Source: Rhytidiadelphus loreus (lineage: Eukaryota; Streptophyta; Bryopsida; Hypnales; Hylocomiaceae). From it: a stretch of DNA of 64,000 nt. The stretch covers positions 62,453,093 through 62,517,092 of the forward strand of contig OX344763.1 of the NCBI GenBank assembly GCA_947034895.1, read 5' to 3'. Positions 54,577-64,000 of this stretch are shown here, piece after piece; position 1 is the first letter of the stretch, and each line of letters opens with the position of its first letter. Under the pieces are notes generated by a model. That model was not told the origin of the DNA and searched no databases. It was given only the letters and a program-made list of their open reading frames with translations. The translations under genes were made by a program, and so were the position numbers.

Positions 54577-57429
54577 TTAATCTTCTGCCATAGAGTCATC
54601 ATTAGTTGCAGCAGTCGTAAAAGCCGCCACTAATGCCTTGATGATATCAATTTGCGAACTTGGAATTGTCACTTTTAGATGTTTAGTTGTTTTACGAAAA
54701 CGTGGCTTCCAAACTGTCATGATACAATCTGTATTTGCCCAATCTGAAGGTATTACGCGATCCTCATGCCACACATTTCCTTCTTTGGTGTCTCATCCAG
54801 CATAGTTCTCCATATTAATGTGCCGATCCGAAGTTGGTGTCCAATACTGGATTTTGATCTTATGCATATGCCCCGGATCTGGGCTCAGAGCCGTAATGGC
54901 CCTAGCAAGCCAAAATGGCTTTGGGTCATGATCCGCGGGACGTACTACAACAAAAGAACCAACGTGCGTATCACGATTAACACGAAAGGAAGGACGTGGA
55001 CGATCACGTCTACGTTCAACAAAGGGTGCATCCTCTGCTTCTTCTTCGTGCAATGTGCCATCCCTTTGGATTCTATCTGTCTCGTCAGTGGCGATTCTCA
55101 AAGCCAGCCAAAAGCCATCAAGTAATGCCTCACGCACTTGAAAAGGAGCATCCAAAGTAGTTCTAACTCCTTTCCAATAATCTTGTAGTGGGCCATTCTT
55201 CCGCCTAAACTCTCCAGTGTAATCGTCGTTTGCCATTTTGTTCCAATGTCCAACATAACCATTCAAGCCCTTCTTTATGTCATCAAGAGCTTTCATTGGT
55301 TGAGGAGACAAAGGTAGAGGACTACCACTTGGCACTATGGGAAGTCCATCCTCACTCTCAATCCACAACCTAATTCCTTTGCCATGCTCTGGCAACCACT
55401 TATCGTCCGTACACAAATTCTTATACTCCATCAAAGGCCATCCTGAAGAATCCATAAAAAACTTAAATTGTTGGGACTTTGAATGCCCTTCAAGATAGTC
55501 CCCACGAGAGCCCAAGTAACCCTCCACAATTTTTTTGAAATCAGGAAGTTGCTCGATGAGATGAAGAATCACGAGATGTGTTTCACAATCCATGAAGGAT
55601 TTCATGAGCAAAGGAAGTGTTGGGTAGTTATTTGTCTTCAATCTCGAGCTCCATCGACCAAAAAGAGCATCAATGTCTTCGTGAGTGTGTCCCACAATGA
55701 GGAAGTTGATGTACACCTCACGAAAAATGCCTTTGCATACAAGCAAAGAGTAAAAAGCAAAAACATATCGATTCTTATTGTCCCCTGAAGCATTGTCCAA
55801 TTGCAATACTAATATTGGTGGGAGAAGTTGTACCGGAATCGGTTCTTATAAAGGTGGAAGGAGGGAGTCCAAGCAATTCTCTTCTCCATTTAGAAGTGTC
55901 TTCGTCAAGGTAGATTGGTCCCTCTCCATAGAGAATAATGTGCATGATGAATTCTTTGGCGGTCCTTCCAAATCACGCAACAACTTCGCAATGGACCCAA
56001 TGGTATGATTCAAATCAGTTGGGAAAATGCCCAAACCGTAGTGTGCATATCGCACATCCCCATGACCATGAGCAATCATACCTGTAACTACAACGGGCAT
56101 TTTCATGAAGGACTCCGTCACTTTGGTCTTGTGAGAAAAGTGTGGAGAAGCCGTCTTTGAGTGATCCATTTTATCATGAATGATGCACAACATCTTCTCT
56201 AGGTATGTCTCGGAAAAATACCGGTTTCCATAGTAGTATTCCCTGTGGGCCTTCTACCTAGCAACGTGGATATTTAGAAGATTGGTCCACTTATTTTGTG
56301 ACTCCGAACACACACAAGCACTCCTCAATTGCTTGTATGTATCACAAAGGCCACACCTTGCAAAAGTGTCTCCACGAGCCTTTGCAGCAAATTCTGGGAA
56401 AGAAGCACGACGAATGTTGCTCAAGCCACTAGAAGAAATTGGTTGCAAATCAAGCAATGCATTGCACTCGTTGATTTTCGGTAATTGCTCACTCCATCGA
56501 ACTGCGGATGGTAGCACCATGGAGGGGACTTTCTCCCCAGACTCCAATGTTCTTGTCTTGTGTGGCATTTTATCTGCATCAGACTCAATAAGTTGTCAAA
56601 GTGTAGCAGTAGCTTAAAGAGTATGCATACGGGGCTTCTTCGATCCCACATTTCCATGCACCTTGGATTGTTTCCCAACTCTAGCTTTTTCTTTGTACCT
56701 GTAGTAGGTCGCTTTCGGAATCCCATGAATGATCTACCACGCACTGGGACACACTTCCCTACCTTTCAAAGTTATCCACTCTTTGCCATCACTGTCTTTG
56801 TGGATCTGCCTATGCACTTCCAGAAGTGTCTTGTTGCGAGCCTTGAAGTCATCACCTCCATAAAGGTCATTCCGTATTGATTGAATTTGCTCACGAGGAA
56901 AAGGCTGCACACAATTTCTATTGCAACATGTTTTTGTAGAAACTGTTGTGATGGATTCCATAGTGAGGAGAAGTTCTCTCTTAGGAGGCACAACAGGATC
57001 AACCTTCTCACGAGTTGTCTCATATGATCGAACCCCTTTACGAACTCTTCTATTTGAGGCGTTTGCAGTCATATTGTATATGTAGGTCTGGTCATGATCA
57101 TACAAATTTACAATATCGTGGAGAAACACTCGTTTGATGTGCCAAGAACGCAACGACCACATATTTGCAGATGAAAACAACTCTTCGTTCAAAGACTCTG
57201 CAATCTGAATGGCAACTCGATCATCACCAAGAGGTTTCTTATCCATGTCAATAACTAGGTCCGGGTCAACATTTTGATAGACCCCCCTTGCGACGTCCAT
57301 CCCCTCTTCATTTCTTAGAGTAACGGGTAATGACACCCATTTTGCACGAGGAATTCTTTCGCAAGCCTGAACACCAGTTGGAAGTGTAGGAATTGGATTT
57401 ATAAACTCGTCAGGCCTATGAAAATCCAT
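54577..57429 (-). pseudogene. DUF7869-family transposon protein, copy A, six in-frame stops, no frameshift
   Basis: From a likely ATG at 57429 ('MDFHRPDEFINPIP', preceded by an acceptor-like ATTATCAG; a spliced start is possible) one frame runs 2.85 kb. Order: N-terminal region ('WHIKRVFLHDIVNLYDH'), Cys cluster 'CCNRNCVQPFPREQI', 'TRTLESGEKVPSMVLP', zinc-like 'FARCGLCDTYKQLRSAC', 'DKMDHSKTA', 'TGMIAHGHGDVRYAHYG', core 'LDNASGDNKNRYVFAFY' and 'FLIVGHTHEDIDALFGRWS', 'GHSKSQQFKFFMDSSG', and the C-terminal 'FVVVRPADHDPKPFWLARA'. In-frame stops: TAG 56734, TAA 56614, TGA 56596, TAG 56254, TAA 55846, TGA 54793; the second, third and last align with Gln, Arg and Trp of copy B. The core is thought to be a transposase-like RNase-H fold, but this is not proven for the family. 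Confidence 0.8.
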
Positions 57430-57449
57430 TCTGATAATACAAAGAGTGC

Positions 57450-58003
57450 AGTGGTCAGAATTATCGTCGACTCGAGGATCACAAAAAACATTGGAGCAAG
57501 TAAATATACAAGAAGACAATATGCAGTAAACATAAAGTAAATAATTCAATATACGACAATATCATATTAAGAGAAATTGATATAGATGTCCAAGCATCTG
57601 TATATCCATGGTTCTAAAATCCTCAGTAGGTTTCTCATTTATCATCGACTTGATGATAATCTATAAGATTATTGTGATTGCCGACTGTTAATTACGCTAA
57701 TGCACTCTGTTCGTTTTACCAGGAGTTGAGGATACATCCTTTCTTTACATTAATATTATTCCCGATCACCGTTATGTAGGATAATCGTATTAATCGACTC
57801 CTATAGTTTCTCCTGCAGACGAGGACAAGACTGGCAATAGTTAATATTTGTTCCACAATCTGATATATCATCAAGTCAACGATATTAATTTCTACTTCAG
57901 AATCATGGGTTTCAAGATAATATTTTCTCAATCGACATATATTATCATGGACTCGATGATAATATTTTTGTTAATGGATTATCATAGATGATATGAAGGA
58001 GGA
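57450..58003. repeat. left flank of foldback element with repeated GACTCG palindromes
   Basis: Dispersed palindromic words of the type TATC-N3-GACTCG-N-GATA: 57464-57480, 57640-57658 (ATCATCGACTTGATGAT), 57947-57963 (ATCATGGACTCGATGAT), with relatives on the other side at 59033, 59155 and 59217. No gene. Confidence 0.55.
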
Positions 58004-58394
58004 GGATATTATCATCTATGATATTATCATCTATGATATTATCATCTATGATATTATCATCTATGATATTATCATCTATGATATTATCATCTATGATATT
58101 ATCATCTATGATATTATCATCTATGATATTATCATCTATGATATTATCATCTATGATATTATCATCTATGATATTATCATCTATGATATTATCATCTATG
58201 ATATTATCATCTATGATATTATCATCTATGATATTATCATCTATGATATTATCATCTATGATATTATCATCTATGATATTATCATCTATGATATTATCAT
58301 CTATGATATTATCATCTATGATATTATCATCTATGATATTATCATCTATGATATTATCATCTATGATATTATCATCTATGATATTATCATCTAT
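58004..58394. repeat. 15-bp tandem array ATGATATTATCATCT (about 26 units)
   Basis: About 390 bp of near-identical 15-bp units. The unit is itself nearly self-complementary (ATCATCTATGAT). Open frames across it (Ile-Ile-Tyr-Asp repeats) are not genes. Confidence 0.97.
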
Positions 58395-58725
58395 AACACG
58401 ATATTCGTTATTTTGGGAGTTTTCCTATCTCCCAATTTCGGTCGGTTTGGGCTGATCTGAATCACAGATTGGGAAACTGGAATTTTCGAATGGCCATAAC
58501 TTACTCAAATTTTGTCCAAATTGGGCATATGAGGTGTTTTTTGACATCTACAGATTCCGTAGATGTCAAAAAACACCTCATATGCCCAGTTTGGACAAAA
58601 TTTGAGTAAGTTATGGCCATTCGAAAATTCCAGTTTTCCAATATGTGGTGCAGATCAGCTCAAACCGCGCTGATTTGCATACTCCCAAAATCATGGAATT
58701 CTCCCAAAATAACGAATATCGTGTT
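58395..58725. repeat. 331-bp palindrome between two 15-bp arrays
   Basis: Outer arms AACACGATATTCGTTATTTT (58395 on) and its inverted form ending 58725; inner arms 58483-58633 are almost perfect inverted repeats around a 7-nt centre (AGATTCC) near 58558. Middle parts of the arms are more diverged (AGATCAGC/GCTGATCT words). It would fold into a stem of more than 140 bp. Confidence 0.92.
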
Positions 58726-59007
58726 CTATGATATTATCATCTATGATATGATCATCTATGATATGATCATCTATGATATGATCATCTATGATATGATCAT
58801 CTATGATATGATCATCTATGATATGATCATAGATGATATGATCATAGATGATATGATCATCTATGATATGATCATCTATGATATGATCATCTATGATATG
58901 ATCATCTATGATATGATCATCTATGATATGATCATCTATGATATGATCATAGATGATATGATCATAGATGATATGATCATAGATGATATGATCATAGATG
59001 ATATGAT
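58726..59007. repeat. 15-bp tandem array ATGATCATCTATGAT and its inverted form (about 18 units)
   Basis: Right-hand partner of the 58.0-kb array. The first unit matches the left array (ATTATCATCT); later units have ATGATCATCT, and two blocks (58826-58858 and 58946-59010) are in inverted orientation (ATCATAGATG). Confidence 0.95.
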
Positions 59008-59260
59008 CATAGAGTCGACGATATCGGATCTGAACAGTTATCATGGAGTTCATGATAAAATTTCTTTTGGTAGAGTATTACTATTACAGGCATTCCGCTA
59101 TTCTTGACTACAGGATACTATATCCAATTTAGGGTATCTCAATATTTGTGTCATTACGATATCGTCGACTCGATGATAGTATTTTCTGCTTCAGAATCGT
59201 AATAATGTGGTCACTTTGTTATCCCCGACTCGAGGATAACGGATTGTCCCTGATGTATAT
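59008..59260. repeat. right flank of foldback element with GACTCG palindromes
   Basis: ATCATGGAGTTCATGAT near 59035, ATATCGTCGACTCGATGATA near 59155 and TTATCCCCGACTCGAGGATA near 59219. Together with the left flank these bracket a unit of about 1.8 kb. Confidence 0.55.
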
Positions 59261-60430
59261 AATATCCCGAAAAATGCGGCTACAAAATCGGAAGCCTCCA
59301 TTCTCACAAATTCTTCACAATCTAGTCATGTGGTGCAACTGCACCTACGAGATCGATCTACAAAAACGTTTACATACTACCACCGAATACAGTACCGCCA
59401 AATCCAATGACATAGTCGACAATATTGTCCTACGAATCTCTCTACAAGGTTATTATGATTGTGAATGCAGTGCAACTCTATAACAACGCAAATAATAACA
59501 CAATGACTTCATCAATGCCAACGGGAAAAATGTATAATACATGACATACAAACAAATCAACATCAAGCAGGAACCACAAATGTGCAACATCATTAGTTTA
59601 GTGCAAAGAATGACACCTACATTAAGAGGAATCAGAATCACTCCACGAGAACTAGTAGTACTCTTCACTCCAAACAACTAAAAACGATGTGCAACACCTG
59701 GTGGTAGTGAACAAGCTTCCGAACACGGAGGGAGAGAAAGAGAGAGAGGGCGGGAGAGAGAGAGGACGGGATGCATGAGGCGGGAAGCACAAATTCAAAC
59801 GGAAGTTTCCAAGTTTAGTTTTCGATCCGCTTTCAACTTTGGCCGACATTCCCGTACCATAAAGTTGCATTAGGTAACGTTGTCAACTAATTTTGGACAT
59901 GGAAAAGTCCTTCCAAAAAGCCTGCTCTAGTCCTCGAATTCCACAACCCGAGGGAATTCCGTGGTGGCTAGCCTCCGAGCGGGAAAAAAATTCTAAAAAT
60001 GAAGAACGTAGGCACCTAAGACCGTGGATACATTAAATTTTAGAGTAACATAAATGTTACTTTATTTCCCTACATTTAGAAACAATTACAAACTTTTGAA
60101 AATCAATAAAATTTGTAGTAATCCTTATTAATAAATTTTAAAAAAAAAAAAAAATGAATCCTCGAGAACATGTCATAAAACACTCAATCCAATCTTTGTT
60201 TGTATGTTTTGTTTGTTACGTTGAGATCTCCAAGATCATGAGTCCTCCAATTGCGTGCTGGGTACCATTGGAAAGCCATTGGCAAGGATGCGTGCATACG
60301 CTTTGTTTCTTCATGTTTAGATTCACAATGCAAGAATTATTGAATTTAGAGGTCATTGACACATTACAAAATTAAGGAAACCTTCTTTTCACTTTGAGTT
60401 CATTGTGGCAACGACACAGGGCCCTCTAGT
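59261..60430. other. intergenic DNA with a GA-rich microsatellite
   Basis: 59720-59775 is GGGAGAGA-rich, a plant GAGA-type low-complexity tract. A poly-A run is at 60139-60153. No gene supported. Confidence 0.5.
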
Positions 60431-63400
60431 AATATTTAAAATCAATAAAAAATAGATTGGCTTACAAGATTTGTCAATCTCACAAGCCTAATATGCATGT
60501 CAAATAAATTGGGAAAAATATGTACAAGTTACAAATACTGTAGACCTTCCTAATCCATAAAAATCTTTCAATCTTCACCATTTTTATAAAACATAGACAA
60601 GAATAAAAATAAAAAATTATTACACTGCGCACTCTACTTTAAAATCCGAGATTCATGAACTCATCAATTTTGCACGTGAAAACATCTGAGAAACATACAT
60701 ACAAGTTGCTAATATTGTGGACCTTCCTAATCCATAAAAATCATTCGATCTTCACCATTTTTATAAACATAGACACGAATAAAAATAAAAAAATTATTAC
60801 ACTGCGCACTGTACTTTAAAATCCAAAATTCATGAACTCATGAATTTTGCACATGAGAACATTTGAGAAACATACATACAAGTTGCTAATACTGTGGACC
60901 TTCCTAATCCATAAAAATCTTCCGATCTTCACCATTTTCATAAACATAGACACAAATAAATATAAAATATTATTACATTGCGCACTGTACTTTAAAATCC
61001 AAAACTCAAGAACTCATGAAATTTGCACGTGAAAACATTTGAGAAATATACGTACAAGTTGCTAATACTGTGGACCTTTCTAATCCATAAAAATCTTTCG
61101 ATCTTCACCATTTTTAAAACACATAGACTAGAATAAAAATAAAAAATTATTACATAGAGTACTGTACTTTAAAATCCAAAACTCATGAATTCATGAATTT
61201 TGCACATGAGAACATTTGAGAAACATACATACAAGTTGCTAATACTGTGGACCTTCCTAATCCATAAAAATCTTTCGATCTTCACCATTTTTTAAAAACA
61301 TAGACAAGAATAAATATAAAAAATTATTACATTGCGCACTGTTCTTTAAAATCCAAAACTCATGAACTCATGAAAATGGCACGTGAAAACATTTGAGAAA
61401 CATACATAAAAGTTGCTAATACTGTGGACCTTCCTAATCCATAAAAATCTTTCGATCTTCACCATTTTTTAAAAACATAGACAAGAATAAATATAAAAAA
61501 TTATTACATTGCGCACTGTTCTTCAAAATCCAAAACTCATGAACTCATGAAATTTGCACGTGAAAACATTTGAGGAACATACATACAAGTTGCTAATAGT
61601 GTGGACCTTTCTAATCCATATAAATCTTTCGATCTTCACCATTTTTAAAAAACATAGACTAGAAGAAATATAAAAAAAACATTATACTACGCACTATACT
61701 TCAAAATCCAAAACTCATGAACTCATGAATTTTGCACATGAAAACATTTGATCAATATACATACAAGTTGCTATTACTATGGACCTTCCTAATCCATAAA
61801 AATCTATCGATCTTCACCATTTTTAAAAAAAATAGACAAGAATAAAAATAAAAAATTATTACACTGCGCACTCTACTTTAAAATCCGAGATTCATGAACT
61901 CATCAATTTTGCACGTGAAAACATCTGAGAAACATACATACAAGTTGCTAATATTGGGGACCTGCCTAATCCATAAAAATCATTCGATCTTCACCATTTT
62001 TATAAACATAGACACGAATAAAAATAAGAAATTATTACACTGCGCACTCTACTGTAAAATTCCAAAATTCATGAACTCATGAATTTTGCACGTGAAAACA
62101 TTTGAGAATCATACATACAAGTTGCTAATATTGTGGACCTTCCTAATCCATAAAAATCATTCGATCTTCACCATTTTCATAAACATAGACACGAATAAAA
62201 ATAAAAAATTATTACACTGCGCACTGTACTTTAAAATCCAAAATTCATGAACTCATGAACTTTGCACGTGAAAACATTTGAGAAACATACATACAAGTTG
62301 CTAATATTGTGGACCTTCCTAATCCATAAAAATCTTTCGATCTTCACCATTTTTTAAAAAAATAGACACGAATAAAAATAAAAAATTATTACACTGCGCA
62401 CTGTACTTTAAAATCCAAAATTCATGAACTCATGAACTTTGCACGTGAAAACATTTGAGAAACATACATACAAGTTGCTAATATTGTGGACCTTCCTAAT
62501 CCATAAAAATCATTCGATCTTCACCATTTTTATAAACATAGACACGAATAAAAATAAAAAATTATTAAACTGCGCACTGTACTTTAAAATTCAAAATTCA
62601 AGAACTCATGAATTTTGCACATGAGAACATTTGAGAAACATAGATACAAGTTCCTAATACTGAGGACCTTCCTAATCCATAAAAATCTTTCGGTCTTCAC
62701 CATTTTCATAAACATAGACACGAATAAATATAAAATATTATTACATTGCGCACTGTACTTTAAATTCCAAAACTCAAGAACTCATGAAATTTGCACGTGA
62801 AAACATTTGAGAAATATACGTACAAGTTGCTAATACTGTGGACCTTTCTAATCCATAAAAATCTTTCGATCTTCACCATTTTTTAAAAACATAGACTAGA
62901 ATAAAAATAAAAAATTATTACATAGAGTACTGTAACTTAAAATCCAAAACTCATGAATTCATGAATTTTGCACATGAGAACATTTGAGAAACATACATAC
63001 AAGTTGCTAATACTGTGGACCTTCCTAATCCATAAAAATCATTCGATCTTCACCATTTTTTAAAAACATAGACAAGAATAAATATAAAAAATTATTACAT
63101 TGCGCACTGTTCTTTAAAATCCAAAACTCATGAACTAATGAAAATGGCACGTGAAAACATTTGATAAACATACATACAAGTTGCTAATACTGTGGACCTT
63201 CCTAATCCATAAAAATCTTTCGATCTTCACCATTTTTTAAAAACATAGACAAGAATAAATATAAAAAATTATTACACTGCGCACTCTACTTTAAAATCCA
63301 AAACTCATGAACTCATGAAAATGGCACGTGAAAACATTTGAGAAACATACATACAAGTTGCTAATACTGTGGACCTTTCTAATCCATATAAATCTTTCGA

Positions 63401-64000
63401 TCTTCACCATTTTTAAAAAACATAGACTAGAATAAATATAAAAATAACATTATACTACACACTATACTTTAAAATCCAAAACTCCAAAACTCATGAATTT
63501 TGCACGTGAAAACATTTGATAAACATACACACAAGTTGCTAACAGTGTGGACCTTCCTAAACCATAAAAATCTTTAGATCTTCACCATTTTTAAAAAAAA
63601 TAGACAAGAATAAAAATAAAAAATTATTACATTGCGCACTGTTCTTTAAAATCCAAAACTCATGAACTCATGAAATTTGCACGTGAAAACATTTGAGAAA
63701 CATACATACAAGTTGCTAATATTGTGGACCTTCCTAATCCATAAAAATCATTCGATCTTCACCATTTTTATAAACATAGACACGAATAAAAATAAAAAAT
63801 TATTACACTGCGCACTGTACTTTAAAATCCAAAATTCATGAACTCATGAATTTTGCACATGAGAACATTTGAGAAACATAGATACAAGTTGCTAATACTG
63901 TGGACCTTCTTAATCCATAAAAATCTTTCGATCTTCACCATTTTCATAAACATAGACACGAATAAATATAAAATATTATTACATTGCGCACTGTACTTTA
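60431..64000 (+). repeat. 177-bp tandem satellite, about 20 monomers, continues past the window
   Basis: The landmark ACCTTCCTAATCC recurs at 60544, 60721, 60898, 61074, 61251, 61428, 61605, 61783, 61960, 62137, 62313, 62490, 62666, 62842, 63019, 63196, 63373, 63551, 63728 and 63904, i.e. every 176-178 bp. Other conserved words: CATACATACAAGTTGCTAAT, TTCGATCTTCACCATTTT, ATTATTACACTGCGCACTGT. Monomers 60721-62489 and 62490 onward are related with an offset of 1768 bp (ten monomers). The length is in the usual range for plant centromeric satellites; centromere function is inference. Small frames inside it are repeats, not genes. Confidence 0.96.

Noticed and set aside
54577..57429. Recoded stop codons, stop-codon readthrough or RNA editing to explain in-frame stops
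   Set aside because: All three stops occur and replace different residues (Gln, Arg, Trp); intact genes in the same window end at ordinary stops. Known stop-removing editing in plants is organellar, and nothing here looks organellar.
58004..59007. CRISPR array
   Set aside because: Units are contiguous 15-mers with no unique spacers; eukaryotic setting.
57993..59107. Open frames of Ile-Ile-Tyr-Asp or Met-Ile-Leu-Ser-Ser repeats
   Set aside because: Pure translation of a 15-bp tandem repeat.
60431..64000. Small frames of about 61 codons inside the 177-bp satellite
   Set aside because: They recur with the monomer and have no features beyond the repeat.

Overview
The window reads as repeat-rich nuclear DNA of a land plant, probably pericentromeric. 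Evidence: AT-rich non-coding DNA, plant-type transposons (a hAT transposase with a DUF659-like core, a MULE-like fragment, a CACTA-type MITE, tRNA-derived SINE-like units), nested insertions, and about 3.5 kb of a 177-bp satellite at the right edge. The species cannot be named. Abundant DUF7869-type proteins would fit a bryophyte, lycophyte or fern, but that is inference. No rRNA, tRNA gene, CRISPR or bacterial operon is visible.

Layout. 0-4.35 kb: AT-rich, with a possible terminal exon at 238-302 and a foldback repeat. 4.35-8.1 kb: element E1 with a decayed coiled-coil 'gag-like' gene. 9.3-9.8 kb: DUF7869 fragment. 11.5-12.3 kb: broken unknown gene. 12.5-37.0 kb: eight GC-rich arrays built on the core GGGCGACYNCGGGT. 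On the 5' side of genes, reading toward the gene, they mostly read ACCCG...GCCC; the genes are the unknown 11.5-kb gene, a hAT transposase, three members of an unrecognised 'WCHI' family (18.4, 30.5 and 33.9 kb) and a protein-kinase-like gene (23.7-25.3 kb). The 18-32 kb block is roughly an inverted repeat centred near 25.2 kb. 37.3-38.7 kb: MULE-like remnant. 40-46.4 kb: DUF7869 copy B split by element E2. 47.2-52.1 kb: 137-bp satellite split by element E3, with a 5-bp target duplication. 53.2-54.05 kb: possible two-exon gene with a perfect-hairpin MITE in its putative intron. 54.6-57.4 kb: DUF7869 copy A. 57.5-59.3 kb: foldback element with a 331-bp palindrome between 15-bp tandem arrays. 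60.4-64 kb: 177-bp satellite with higher-order periodicity.

How it fits together. Almost every long reading frame belongs to a mobile element or its cargo. Several genes keep one continuous frame for 1.6-2.9 kb but carry one to six in-frame stops; where a sister copy can be aligned the lost residue is usually Trp, Gln or Arg, as expected from C-to-T/G-to-A change in silenced DNA. The most novel-looking material is (a) the shared GC-rich array next to unrelated genes, including a kinase and the WCHI family, and (b) a hairpin kept in three dispersed repeat copies although its stem sequence has changed.
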